The notes below the pieces were generated by a model. It saw only the letters and a list, made by a program, of their open reading frames with translations. It was not told the DNA's origin and did no database searches. Of a stretch of 35,097 nucleotides of DNA, positions 15,708 to 24,021 are shown in pieces (the first letter of the stretch is position 1; each line of letters starts with the position of its first letter). The position numbers were made by a program, and so were the translations under genes. The DNA comes from a virus: positions 1 to 35,097 of the IMG/VR virus record IMGVR_UViG_3300028378_000434. The stretch is one strand, 5' to 3'.

Positions 15708-16127
15708 ATGATGCCGGGAAGTTTATCGAATTACTGTGAAGAATTAGCACTAGATATATTGTTTAGAAATTCAGGTATTTCACCACCAGGTACATATTTG
15801 GGGCTCTCTACATCTGAAATAGTTGATGATACATTATTAGATTCTATTATAGAAGAAAATGATGCTAACTATGAAAGGAAAGAACTGCTTTTTACTTCTC
15901 CTTCTCAGATAGATGAAACTGCAGTTATAAAAAACAGTAATAAGATAGTCTTTGGTCCCTGGAGTTTGGATGCTGCAGCTGCAGTAACACATGCCTTTAT
16001 CTGTGATGTACAGAGTGGTATTGAAGGAAATATACTAGCATATTTCAAGCTGCCTAATATCCGACAGCCTTCAGCTGGAGAGACACTTACAATATTGGTA
16101 GATGATTGTACTTTAACGATAGGTTAG
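15708..16127 (+). CDS. Small tail protein, paralogue A
   Basis: A 139-residue protein clearly related to the one at 16946. Shared blocks are GSL(S/T)N near the start, YLGLSTS / YVGLSTS, IIEE(N/D)DANY, and a C-terminal SAGETLTI / ASGDKLYI then LTI / VITL ending. This pattern (a 'xGLST' strand, a 'YxR' block and a beta-rich tail) is found in small proteins often annotated as phage tail-fibre or minor tail proteins. ATG 15711 would be an equal choice because two ATGs are adjacent; TAGGAGTGAAATG lies upstream. The same leader recurs before its paralogue. Confidence 0.7.
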   Translation: MMPGSLSNYCEELALDILFRNSGISPPGTYLGLSTSEIVDDTLLDSIIEENDANYERKELLFTSPSQIDETAVIKNSNKIVFGPWSLDAAAAVTHAFICDVQSGIEGNILAYFKLPNIRQPSAGETLTILVDDCTLTIG

Positions 16128-16137
16128 GAGAATTAAG

Positions 16138-16926
16138 ATGATATTAAAATGGGAGTCAGCTGCTGGAGAGATAATAGACTTTAGTGATAAAAATAAATAC
16201 TTGTTAGAGGAATGGAAGGGATTTGGTTATCCTTCTAATGATATAAAAACAGTAAAATCACCTTATCAAATTGGTAATACTCTTATTGGACAAGTAATTA
16301 ATCCCAGAGATATAGAAATTGATTTTACTATTATCACAGATGATCAAGATGATTTATATACACTAAAAAGAAAAGTAATCAAAGCATTTAATCCGATTAA
16401 TGGTGCTGGTAAATTAACATATAGTAATACAAATAACATTTATAAAATCACAGCAGTTCCTAAAAAGTCTCCGGTTTTTCATAAAAATAATAAAACTTAT
16501 CAAAATATTAGATTAAAGTTATATGCACCAGATCCTCGCTGGTATAATCCAGATGAAATTAATATATCTTTAAACCAGAGTAATGAGATCATAAATAATG
16601 GTGATACATTTACTGCTGTGCAGTTTACTTTAGATGGACCAATGAGTAACCCAGTAATACTTAATATGACAACTGGAGAGAAAATCCAGTTAAATCAAAC
16701 AATTGGCAGTAATGAAAAAATAGTCGTCAATACTAAGTTTGGAAACAAGAGCATCCAATTATATGACAGCTACGATAGAAAAAGAAATACTTTCTCCTTA
16801 CTTTCTTTTGATTCAAGGCTATTTGGACTTGAGACTGGTAGTAACTTAATAGATTTTAGGGCTAGTAACATGAATGATCAAAGTGAGGCAATAATTAATT
16901 ATAAGGAAAGATTTCTTGGTATATAA
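16138..16926 (+). CDS. Distal tail (Dit)-like protein
   Basis: A 262-residue protein resembling siphovirus Dit proteins. These form the hub between tail tube and baseplate. The N-terminal domain shows PYQIGNTLIGQVINPRDIEI, then the FTIITDDQDDLYTLKRKVI helix (about 62-80) and GAGKLTYSN, the normal Dit order. A galectin-like C-terminal half contains GPMSNPVILNMTTGEKI. In complete siphoviruses this gene directly follows the tape measure gene; none is present here. It sits between the two paralogous small tail genes, 11 bases after the first and 20 before the second. Confidence 0.75.
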   Translation: MILKWESAAGEIIDFSDKNKYLLEEWKGFGYPSNDIKTVKSPYQIGNTLIGQVINPRDIEIDFTIITDDQDDLYTLKRKVIKAFNPINGAGKLTYSNTNNIYKITAVPKKSPVFHKNNKTYQNIRLKLYAPDPRWYNPDEINISLNQSNEIINNGDTFTAVQFTLDGPMSNPVILNMTTGEKIQLNQTIGSNEKIVVNTKFGNKSIQLYDSYDRKRNTFSLLSFDSRLFGLETGSNLIDFRASNMNDQSEAIINYKERFLGI

Positions 16927-16945
16927 ATAAACTAGGAGTGAAAAC

Positions 16946-17353
16946 ATGGCGGGCAGTTTAACAAATGCCGGAGAAGTACTTGCATTAAATACTGTATTTA
17001 GAGGAACAGATGATATATATGTTGGTCTTTCTACCTCGACAATTGCAGAAACTGATGACTTGGCAACAATCATAGAAGAAGATGATGCAAATTATACAAG
17101 AATGCTAGCTAGTTTTACAGCACCTGTAGATGATGGAACAGGTATATTTAAAATAGAAAATGATGGTATTATAGAATTTCCAGCTTATAGTGCTGATACA
17201 GATAATGGAATCATTTATTCTTTTATCACAAAAGAAGCTACAGCTACATCAGGAGATATAATAGCTTTTGCTGATTTGGGATCAGAAAAACTACCAGCTT
17301 CTGGAGATAAGTTATATATTCCAGATGGTGGTTTGGTTATTACATTAAATTAA
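16946..17353 (+). CDS. Small tail protein, paralogue B
   Basis: A 135-residue paralogue of the product at 15708, sharing the GSLTN start, YVGLSTS, IIEEDDANYTR and the beta-rich ending. It lacks the four-residue insertion before the YxGLST strand. Its leader (TAGGAGTGAAAACATG) is also similar, so an entire gene with leader was duplicated or acquired twice, with the Dit-like gene now between. Probably a minor structural protein at the tail tip or fibre; the exact position in the particle is unknown. Confidence 0.7.
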   Translation: MAGSLTNAGEVLALNTVFRGTDDIYVGLSTSTIAETDDLATIIEEDDANYTRMLASFTAPVDDGTGIFKIENDGIIEFPAYSADTDNGIIYSFITKEATATSGDIIAFADLGSEKLPASGDKLYIPDGGLVITLN

Positions 17354-17368
17354 AAGGGGATTTAAAAG

Positions 17369-18613
17369 ATGGCTCTAGGTGATATTACAGCATCATACAC
17401 TGATAGTAATTATTATATCAGGACATTTGCTTTTTTTGATAATAATAAAAAATTAGCAATTAATGATGTTAAAGGTGCAGTAGTTTTAAACTTGGAAACA
17501 GATGAAATAGTAACGAATCTAACACATCCTGACTATGTAAATGAAGTTAAGGTATCTAATGATGAAACAATGTTAGTGAGTTGTGATGATTTTTATATAA
17601 TTGTAAGAGATCTAAATACAAATGATATGTTAACTATGTTTGATGAACATACTGATGATATTAAAAAAATAGCTATTTCAAATGATGATAGCAAAGTTAT
17701 ATCGGCATCAAGAAATGAAATATATGTATGGGAAATAGATACAAAGAATATATTAGTTACTTTTACCGAACATTCATCAGAAGTATCAGGTTTAGATATT
17801 TCTCCAGATGGAACAAAGATAGCTTCAGCTGGATATGACCAGAACATACAAATTTGGGATATTACAACAGGTGAGATCATACAAACAATAGTTTCTGCAC
17901 ATGATTCACAGATATTTTCTCTGAACTTTCATCCAGATGAAAATAAAATAATTTCTGGTGGTGGTAATGAAGTAAAAGTGTGGGATTTAACAACAGGAGA
18001 AGTAGAAAAAATATTTTCAGGGCATAATGGAATAGTTAATGGCTGTAAGTATTTTCCAGATGGTAAGAGAGTAGTTTCAGGAGATGAAAATAATCAAATA
18101 TACATATGGGACATAGAAAAAGATGAAGTTGTTTTTAGTAGTAACAAACCTGATCCAATAGATGCAGTTGCTTGTAGTTCTGATGGTTCAAAAGTAGCTG
18201 TGGGATATTATAAGAATGCAGAAGTAATGGAAATTGTAGATTCAAATGGTTTGGTTTTAACTAATAAATACGGGCAGATATACAACACTAATCCAGACTA
18301 TTTATCAATTCCTGTTGAATTAGGCAAGGTATTAATAACAGATAGCTCTGAAATATATGAAGTTCAATTTAAAAACAACAAGAAAATGTCAGTAAAAAAT
18401 ATTACCATCTCTGCTGGTGATGAAAAGGCAGGAACTGATCTTACCTTTAGTAAAACTAAGAGCCCTTTTAATGAGCTTCAGTCAATAACTTATTCTGGTC
18501 CCTATAATCCGGGCGAGAAAGATTCATTTTATATAAAGTTGAATACTGATGTTGATGCTGTAAAAGGAGAAGATAATTTATCTATCAATGCTGAAGCGGA
18601 ATTTGTACAATAA
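17369..18613 (+). CDS. WD40 beta-propeller tail protein
   Basis: A 414-residue protein. Residues about 13-290 contain seven WD40-type repeats, each with a (I/V)(Y/Q/K)(V/I)W(D/E)I strand and a preceding H or D turn (EIYVWEID, NIQIWDITTG, EVKVWDLTTG, QIYIWDIEKD). They should close into a seven-bladed propeller. The C-terminal 90 residues are a separate beta-sandwich (ITISAGDEKAGTDLTFSKT ... GPYNPGEKDSFYIKL) of the sort seen in phage adhesins. No signal peptide. It lies between a small tail gene and the Gp37-like gene, 15 bases after the former. A propeller here suggests receptor or surface binding; that role is inferred. Confidence 0.8.
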   Translation: MALGDITASYTDSNYYIRTFAFFDNNKKLAINDVKGAVVLNLETDEIVTNLTHPDYVNEVKVSNDETMLVSCDDFYIIVRDLNTNDMLTMFDEHTDDIKKIAISNDDSKVISASRNEIYVWEIDTKNILVTFTEHSSEVSGLDISPDGTKIASAGYDQNIQIWDITTGEIIQTIVSAHDSQIFSLNFHPDENKIISGGGNEVKVWDLTTGEVEKIFSGHNGIVNGCKYFPDGKRVVSGDENNQIYIWDIEKDEVVFSSNKPDPIDAVACSSDGSKVAVGYYKNAEVMEIVDSNGLVLTNKYGQIYNTNPDYLSIPVELGKVLITDSSEIYEVQFKNNKKMSVKNITISAGDEKAGTDLTFSKTKSPFNELQSITYSGPYNPGEKDSFYIKLNTDVDAVKGEDNLSINAEAEFVQ

Positions 18614-18648
18614 TCATGTGTTAGTATTTGAATCAGGAGTGTTAAGGA

Positions 18649-19899
18649 ATGGAAATTACAGCTACTATAGAGATTCAAACGAATACTTCATGTGATGTAA
18701 AATTAAATTTGAAACCAGCTGAACAAGTTTTAGTAAAGTATGAAAACATAGATTTTAAATTATCTCCAACAATATCAATAATCAGTACAACTACAGTATC
18801 ATTAGTTATGATTACAGTTGATGAGCTGTATAAAACTGTAAAAGCTGATTATAAACTTATAAATGGTATTTCATTTTCCTTTGATATTAATATAAATACT
18901 GGAATAACCAATGAATTAAAAGAAACAAATAAACCCATTTTAAAGGTTAATAGTAATTATGAAATATATACTTTGAAAATAATAGCGGATATATCTGCTA
19001 GTAGTGATGTAGATGTAGAATTTGATTTTGCTAAAAAAACTAATGTCATCTCTAAAGCTAATTATTTACTTGAAGATTATCCGAATTTAATAAAGGTGAA
19101 GATAGGTACTGATATAAAGAGTTCACTTTCTATAACATCTGTAAGTAGCAGTGATTCAATAATGGTTTTGGATCCTGATCTTAATTTGTTAACTTATGTT
19201 GATAATTTAGAATACTTCTCTTGGACTAGAAGGTGGAGAAGACCAGATAGTTTTGAGATAAAGATAAATAGATATAAAGAGAATGCAGAGTATCTAAAAG
19301 TAAATAATTATCTAGTGAAAAAAACTGGAGATTTATTAAGAGGCGGAAGAATTAAAAATAGAGTGATCAAAGTTGATGAAAATGGAAGAAGTTCAGAAAG
19401 GCTTGAGGTTAAAGGCAGAGGTTTTGGAAATATATTTAATCAAAGGATTGCTCTTAATGGTGTAAATCAAACTGATGGATTTGATACAATTGAAGCTCCT
19501 GCAGAAACCGTTATGAAATATTATGTTGATGTCAATATTATTAATCCTGTCGATGATAAAAGAAAAATTACTAATTTAAAAATAGAAGAAGATAAAGGGT
19601 TGGGTAAAACTGTTAAGTATAAAGCTAGATTTCAAAAATTATCGGATATTCTTTACGATATCTCGCATATATCGGGTTTAGGTTGGGATATAAAATTTGA
19701 CCTTAAAAATAGAAAATTTATCTTTCAGGTATTATATGCAGAATTAAAGCCAGAGATTAAGTTATCTACCAATACTGATTCTGTTAAGAGAATAAAATTC
19801 AAGGAAAAGCATCTGGATTCTATAAATACTGCTGTTGTAGCCGGTCAGGGAAAAGGAGCAGATAGATTAGTCGTAAAAGTTACCGAGGATGATCTTTAA
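18649..19899 (+). CDS. Gp37-like tail protein, N-terminal part
   Basis: A 416-residue protein. The first 160 residues are beta-rich and unknown. From about 180 it matches the siphovirus ReqiPepy6 Gp37-like tail family: a YFSWTRRWRRPDSFEIKINR strand pair, the KRTGDL-like KKTGDLLRGGRI turn, LEVKGRGFGNIFNQRIAL, and AGQGKGADRLVVKV at the end. In the usual family the chain then runs on into a 'REVFVDARDL' block. Here it stops right after the GKGADR block, and that block occurs in the next ORF. The stop overlaps the next start (TAATG), so the two products may form one functional tail-tip complex. Confidence 0.75.
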   Translation: MEITATIEIQTNTSCDVKLNLKPAEQVLVKYENIDFKLSPTISIISTTTVSLVMITVDELYKTVKADYKLINGISFSFDININTGITNELKETNKPILKVNSNYEIYTLKIIADISASSDVDVEFDFAKKTNVISKANYLLEDYPNLIKVKIGTDIKSSLSITSVSSSDSIMVLDPDLNLLTYVDNLEYFSWTRRWRRPDSFEIKINRYKENAEYLKVNNYLVKKTGDLLRGGRIKNRVIKVDENGRSSERLEVKGRGFGNIFNQRIALNGVNQTDGFDTIEAPAETVMKYYVDVNIINPVDDKRKITNLKIEEDKGLGKTVKYKARFQKLSDILYDISHISGLGWDIKFDLKNRKFIFQVLYAELKPEIKLSTNTDSVKRIKFKEKHLDSINTAVVAGQGKGADRLVVKVTEDDL

Positions 19900-21143
19900 T
19901 GGTTTTAGATAAAAGCTTAAAGGTTCACTATGACTTAGTCGATAGAATTTATTTATTAGGTAATATAGACTACAAAGTAAATGTTGAATTTACAGAAAAT
20001 AGATTAAAAGTAAGAACTAATTTAACAAATAGAGCACCTGATGGAAGTTCAATGGTTCTTTCAGGTATATTACTTGATATAGGACCTTTTCAAAAAGTAT
20101 ATGATAACGGAGAAGTTTACGGTTTTTTTCAGTATAAACCAACCTATATTAATTCTTTTGACGATGTTAATATTATAGAAACTGATTTGGTAAGACTTTC
20201 AGCTACTGAAGATAACTGTTGGAACTTTACAGCTGATAATATAGAAGTTAATAAAGATTACCAGTACAGAGCCTGTGTTAGAGTCCAAACGGGAGAAAGT
20301 ATTTATCATATATACGGTAAGACTTATACAGTATATAAGCCTCAAAATCTAGAGTTGAGCGGCCTAGAGTTGAGTGAAATATTTGTTGATGCCCGAGACT
20401 TAACAACAGAAGCTGGATTGGTAAACCGCGGATTAGAAAAGATTGTTGATGAAAAAGTTGAAAGTTACAATGAAAAAGAATTTAAACACTGGGTTTGGAA
20501 TAAGTTAAAAAACATTATCAATGCAGAAGAGATGGATATTAATTATCTAGATTATAACTCAATGACAGTTGATGAATTAAGCAGCCTTTTGGCTGCTTTT
20601 ACATCACTTACTGTTTCTGATTTGTCTGAATTAAATAGGATTGAGGTCATCATTCCATTGAATGATGAGGTCAATGAGCTAACTCAAGAAAAAGTTGATC
20701 AATTAAATGATTATGAGTTGAGATTACTCGCAAGACTGCTTACGGGAGATACCAAGGGAGTATATAGAGATTGGAGTACTTTAGAGTTGAGAAGCCTTGT
20801 AGAAGTAATACTATTTGATCTTTTAAGCTTTAAAGAATTTCTATCAGCTTTTCCTTTCGATAAATGGGATAGGATTATAAAACAAAAACTTAATATTACT
20901 GAAATTAATAACTCCACAATTGAAGTTGAATACATGGAAGCTGGTCCTTATGAATATATGAAAGACTTTGATATAGGCGATGTAATTGCAGTTGAATATT
21001 CAGGAATATTTACTACAATTAGCAGAGTGGTGGCAGTGGAAGAAAGATATAATGAATATGGTAGAGAGTATAAAATAATATTAGGTAAAGAAAGCAAAGA
21101 AATTACACGAAGGCAGAAAGATAATGTGGGAAGTAGGCTGTAA
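19899..21143 (+). CDS. Gp37-like tail protein, C-terminal part with insertions
   Basis: A 414-residue protein starting by a one-base overlap with the previous stop; GAGGATGATC precedes the ATG. Residues about 1-150 form an unrecognised beta-rich domain with Fn3-like character (GFFQYKPTYINSFDDVN ... YRACVRVQTGESIYHIYGKT). Then comes the block typical of the second half of Gp37-like proteins: LSEIFVDARDLTTEAGLVNR. A long helical insertion follows (about 200-320, leucine/glutamate rich). Last comes GPYEYMKDFDIGDVIAVEYS with the strand ending EYKIILG. Thus a family normally on one chain is here on two, with an extra domain at the break. Confidence 0.7.
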   Translation: MVLDKSLKVHYDLVDRIYLLGNIDYKVNVEFTENRLKVRTNLTNRAPDGSSMVLSGILLDIGPFQKVYDNGEVYGFFQYKPTYINSFDDVNIIETDLVRLSATEDNCWNFTADNIEVNKDYQYRACVRVQTGESIYHIYGKTYTVYKPQNLELSGLELSEIFVDARDLTTEAGLVNRGLEKIVDEKVESYNEKEFKHWVWNKLKNIINAEEMDINYLDYNSMTVDELSSLLAAFTSLTVSDLSELNRIEVIIPLNDEVNELTQEKVDQLNDYELRLLARLLTGDTKGVYRDWSTLELRSLVEVILFDLLSFKEFLSAFPFDKWDRIIKQKLNITEINNSTIEVEYMEAGPYEYMKDFDIGDVIAVEYSGIFTTISRVVAVEERYNEYGREYKIILGKESKEITRRQKDNVGSRL

Positions 21144-21178
21144 ACAAACTATTAATAAACAAATTGAGGTGTGAGTAT

Positions 21179-21421
21179 TTGGGTAACGGTAAGAGCGAAT
21201 TAGATAAAGTAGGGTGTGAGTATGGCCGTCATTTAAATCAGGAAGTTGAGAATGGTGATAAAAAGTTAGACGAAATTGCTCAAAAGCAGGAAGAAATATT
21301 AGATGTAATTACAAATATGAAAATTAATTATGAGAAAAATGATGTTTACAATAATATAGGAAGATATGTCATTACAGCTGTGATAGCAGCTGTTATTGGT
21401 TTTATTACTTCGATATTTTAG
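21179..21421 (+). CDS. XhlA-like hemolysin/holin partner
   Basis: An 80-residue membrane protein in the lysis cassette. It has a hydrophilic helical N-terminus (LDEIAQKQEEILDVITNMK) and one C-terminal membrane segment (YVITAVIAAVIGFITSIF), the layout of the XhlA family that helps release endolysin. Start choice: the open frame extends to TTG 21164, but that would put the GAGGTG binding site (21166-21171) inside the coding region. TTG 21179, seven bases after the site, is the likely start. The endolysin follows after 18 bases. Confidence 0.75.
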   Translation: MGNGKSELDKVGCEYGRHLNQEVENGDKKLDEIAQKQEEILDVITNMKINYEKNDVYNNIGRYVITAVIAAVIGFITSIF

Positions 21422-21439
21422 TAATCTGGGAGTGGTTGA

Positions 21440-21961
21440 GTGTATTCCAAAAGATTTAATGAGATATTTGATAATTTACTTGAGATAGAAAAGAGGTATT
21501 CGAATAATAAATATGATTCCGGTGGGGAGACGATGTTTGGGATAACCAAAAGGGTAGCTAGAAACTACGGATATTATGGGAATATGAAAAAACTATCGGT
21601 AGAAAAGGCAAAAGAAATTTACTTTAAAACTTACTGGCAGCAGCCGGTGATATGTGAGATTAAGAGCAGAGAGATTGTGGAAGAGCTTTTTGAACAGGGA
21701 GTTAATATGGGACCAGGAGTTGCAGTTAAAAACCTGCAGAAAGCTTTAAATTTGCTGTTGGAGCAGGAGATAAAAGTGGATGGGAAGATTGGTCCTAATA
21801 CATTAGAAGCTTTGAATAGATGTGTATATAAAGAAGATTTGCTGAGATTACTCAACGGTTATCAAATAAAGAGATACATAGAGATATGTGAGGCCAATCC
21901 CAGGCAAAAATTATTTATAAGAGGTTGGTTGAAAAGAGTAGAGATAAGGAGGAAGATATAA
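21440..21961 (+). CDS. GH108-type endolysin (muramidase)
   Basis: A 173-residue peptidoglycan hydrolase. The glycosyl hydrolase 108 domain is recognised by the N-terminal catalytic Glu region (LLEIEKRYSNNKYDSGGET) followed by FGITKRVARNYGY. The C-terminal peptidoglycan-binding part is marked by GPGVAVKNLQKALNLLL and VDGKIGPNTLEALN. The family usually reads EGGY at the catalytic Glu; here it reads EKRY, so the Glu is kept but the two glycines are not. The start is GTG at 21440 after CTGGGAGTGGTTGA. No signal peptide, so it needs the holin. It abuts the holin gene with no gap. Confidence 0.88.
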   Translation: MYSKRFNEIFDNLLEIEKRYSNNKYDSGGETMFGITKRVARNYGYYGNMKKLSVEKAKEIYFKTYWQQPVICEIKSREIVEELFEQGVNMGPGVAVKNLQKALNLLLEQEIKVDGKIGPNTLEALNRCVYKEDLLRLLNGYQIKRYIEICEANPRQKLFIRGWLKRVEIRRKI

Positions 21962-22366
21962 ATGAACTTAACGGAAATTTTAACTGGAGCAGTGAAACCG
22001 GTTACTGATCTGGTTGATAATTTACATACATCAGAAAAAGAAAAAGCAGAAATTAAAAGTTCTATTTTTGAGATGAAGAATAATTTAATGAGCCAATTGA
22101 TAAAGTCTAAAGGTGAAATTATAAAGGCAGAAGCAGAATCTGAACATTTCTTGACTTCAACCTGGAGGCCGATTACTGCTTTGGTTTTTGTTGTAATTAT
22201 CGCGAACAATTATATTATTGCTCCTTACATGGAAGCCTTTATGGGTACAAAGATAATATTAAAGATCCCACCTCAAATGTGGGATCTTTTAAAAATAATG
22301 ATTGGTGGTTATGTAGTTGGTAGATCGGCTGAGAAGGGTGCTCGGGTTTGGACGGGGAAAAATTAA
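21962..22366 (+). CDS. 3TM-type holin
   Basis: A 134-residue inner-membrane protein of the 'holin of 3TMs' group first noted in gene-transfer agents. It has an amphipathic N-terminal helix, a charged coiled segment (about 25-55) and the diagnostic STWRPITALVFVVIIANNYI (66-85). A second and third hydrophobic stretch (WDLLKIMIGGYVVGRSAEKG) follow. It forms the membrane lesion that frees the endolysin. The ATG has AAGGAGGAAGATATA upstream and follows the endolysin stop directly. The coding region contains a perfect 11-bp hairpin resembling a terminator (22261-22289). Confidence 0.85.
   Translation: MNLTEILTGAVKPVTDLVDNLHTSEKEKAEIKSSIFEMKNNLMSQLIKSKGEIIKAEAESEHFLTSTWRPITALVFVVIIANNYIIAPYMEAFMGTKIILKIPPQMWDLLKIMIGGYVVGRSAEKGARVWTGKN
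22261..22290 (+). other. Terminator-like hairpin inside holin gene
   Basis: AAAGATCCCAC (22261-22271) pairs perfectly with GTGGGATCTTT (22279-22289) around a seven-base loop, and only four T follow. It lies 76 bases before the holin stop, in frame. It could trim read-through or protect the 3' end of the late mRNA. No other terminator precedes the converging DUF3800 gene. Confidence 0.5.
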
Positions 22367-22375
22367 TAATATATA

Positions 22376-23257
22376 TTATTTAGTTGGTGCTTTGTCATAA
22401 TAACCTTGAGGTTCATAAAACCAATAATTAATATTGTATTTGGATGGCTGATAAGTATACAAGTAAGAATTGGAATTTATACTGACTCCCATACTATATC
22501 TTTTGCAATGTTTAATTAGATAATTAAGTATTTTAAATTTTGATTTCTTTCCTCTTGATAAATTTAGATTGTTATCACATGTGTCAAAAAGCATCATTTG
22601 ATTTTTTTCTTTTTTATCCTGAAGTTTTTTCCAACTAATGAAGGTAGATCCTTCTTTAAGACTAAACCTACCTAATCCTGTATATATATCAATTAATTGG
22701 GTTAAAGGATCATTATCTGAAATAGATTCATTAAATTTTACTATATTTGGAAAATCGGGTAGATTATAATTTGTGAACAGAGTTCCGGGTTGATTTTTAT
22801 TTAAATTGGTAGCTTCAATAAAATATTTTAAATTTTCCCAATTCATAGAGGTTTTTTGATCAGGATGGAATTCCCAATCAGGACTTATTGATAGATATTG
22901 TGAATTAACCCATTTAATAAGGTGATAATACATTATTTTGAAGTTTTTTTGATCGTCTCGTCTTAAAATTTTATGTCTATCATCTTGAGTATCCCAACTA
23001 AGAATGTCTAATCTAATTTTATCTTGGTAACAATATTTAATACTTTTTTTAATATAATCTTTCGCAGTACTTTCTTTTCTATAATCACCCTTTAGTTGTT
23101 TGAATTCAACCTTGCTTGTATCATATTTTTTTAGGGAATTTTCTAATATGTTTCTTAATTTTTTTAGTATTTTTTTAGGTCCACTTAGTGATCCAATAGA
23201 ATGGTATTGGTTACTAGGTGAACCTGATTCATCACTAAAGATGCAATAATTATCCAT
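22376..23257 (-). CDS. DUF3800 protein
   Basis: A 293-residue protein of the DUF3800 family, marked by the N-terminal FSDESGSPS (acidic DES motif near residue 9), followed by GSLSGP and a later SDNDPLTQLIDIYTG (an Asp-rich helix). The fold is predicted to be RNase H-like, with acidic residues placed as a metal site. Members are frequent on prophages and near defence genes, but no activity is established for this type. Start choice: the frame opens at 23272, but that ATG is part of the ATGGAGGA binding site, so the ATG at 23257 is preferred. It converges on the holin gene with a nine-base gap. Confidence 0.75.
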   Translation of the reverse strand: MDNYCIFSDESGSPSNQYHSIGSLSGPKKILKKLRNILENSLKKYDTSKVEFKQLKGDYRKESTAKDYIKKSIKYCYQDKIRLDILSWDTQDDRHKILRRDDQKNFKIMYYHLIKWVNSQYLSISPDWEFHPDQKTSMNWENLKYFIEATNLNKNQPGTLFTNYNLPDFPNIVKFNESISDNDPLTQLIDIYTGLGRFSLKEGSTFISWKKLQDKKEKNQMMLFDTCDNNLNLSRGKKSKFKILNYLIKHCKRYSMGVSINSNSYLYTYQPSKYNINYWFYEPQGYYDKAPTK

Positions 23258-23356
23258 ATAAAAGTCCTCCATAAAAATTCAATAAGTTCAAAATATTAGA
23301 ATATCAATGATAAAATAATTTAATATGATGATACCAGGCAAATTCACAAGTATTAT

Positions 23357-23557
23357 TTAACCGTAAGAAGTCATTCTCCAAATTGCACCCTTATCACAAG
23401 AATTGATTGGAGGAAATCTTTCTCCTTTTTCTAAATTAATCCTTCTTTCCTCATTAGTTGGAGGTGGTGTTTTAGTGCCATCAGTATACTTAACCCATTT
23501 ATAATATGCATTTGCAGGTGATATTCCGCCTGTTTTGTAAGTGTCACCAATACCCAA
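23357..23557 (-). CDS. YjzC-like small protein
   Basis: A 66-residue basic protein resembling Bacillus YjzC-type proteins: a GDTYKTGGISPANAYYKWV beginning, a glycine-lysine-rich middle and a GERFPPINSCDKGAIWRM ending with the conserved FP and W. Start choice: GTG 23566 lies inside the AGGAGTG site, so TTG 23557, eight bases after AGGAG, is the likely start. Function unknown; such proteins often act as small stress-related or surface-associated factors. Confidence 0.55.
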   Translation of the reverse strand: MGIGDTYKTGGISPANAYYKWVKYTDGTKTPPPTNEERRINLEKGERFPPINSCDKGAIWRMTSYG

Positions 23558-23666
23558 ACTTATCACTCCTAAGGATATAGTTTGAATTTACCTGATATCA
23601 AGTTCAAATTATATATAAATATGAAAACTCCTTTTATTATGAAAATCATTAAATTAAGATAGAAAA

Positions 23667-23706
23667 AAGACCCCACTGCAGATATGGGATCTTTTAAAAA
23701 TAATGA
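23667..23706 (+). repeat. Degraded copy of a holin-gene segment
   Basis: Bases 23685-23706 are identical over 22 positions to 22280-22301 in the holin gene. The preceding 15-18 bases are similar with several substitutions, including the first hairpin arm (GACCCCAC against GATCCCAC). Similarity stops on both sides. This looks like the remnant of a second holin copy, or a moved terminator-like hairpin. No ORF is kept. Confidence 0.5.
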
Positions 23707-23786
23707 ACTTATTTAAACAGATAATTACTAGATGAAAAGGTTAGTTATATTAGGAAAATAATATATTTAGTGGGTTTAAATTTATT

Positions 23787-23993
23787 TTAACTTGAATGAC
23801 AATTTGGCGAGCAAAATAGACATCCATCTGCATTTTTGTCTATTATTTTGGCCTTTTCTAAAGCTTTATGACAATCAGCAAACAATCCTAATTCGTATTG
23901 ATTTTCTTCTTTGGGTAGATGATTACAACTAGATTTATGTATTTCATGATCATTATTTTTTTGTGGATTTTTGTTCATGATGTATTTATCCAT
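23787..23993 (-). CDS. Small Cys/His-rich conserved protein
   Basis: A 68-residue protein with a probable zinc site: HKSSCNHLP (about 19-27), FADCHKAL (about 38-45) and DGCLFCSPNCH at the end. I recognise the overall pattern (EIHK..C..LP...N...LG.F..C..A...DGC..C...CH) from small uncharacterised proteins of anaerobic bacteria, without a known function. ATG start with AAGGGGGATAAC. It is the first of several leftward small genes in the accessory region. Confidence 0.6.
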   Translation of the reverse strand: MDKYIMNKNPQKNNDHEIHKSSCNHLPKEENQYELGLFADCHKALEKAKIIDKNADGCLFCSPNCHSS

Positions 23994-24021
23994 GTTATCC
24001 CCCTTTCATTTTAAAAAGAAT

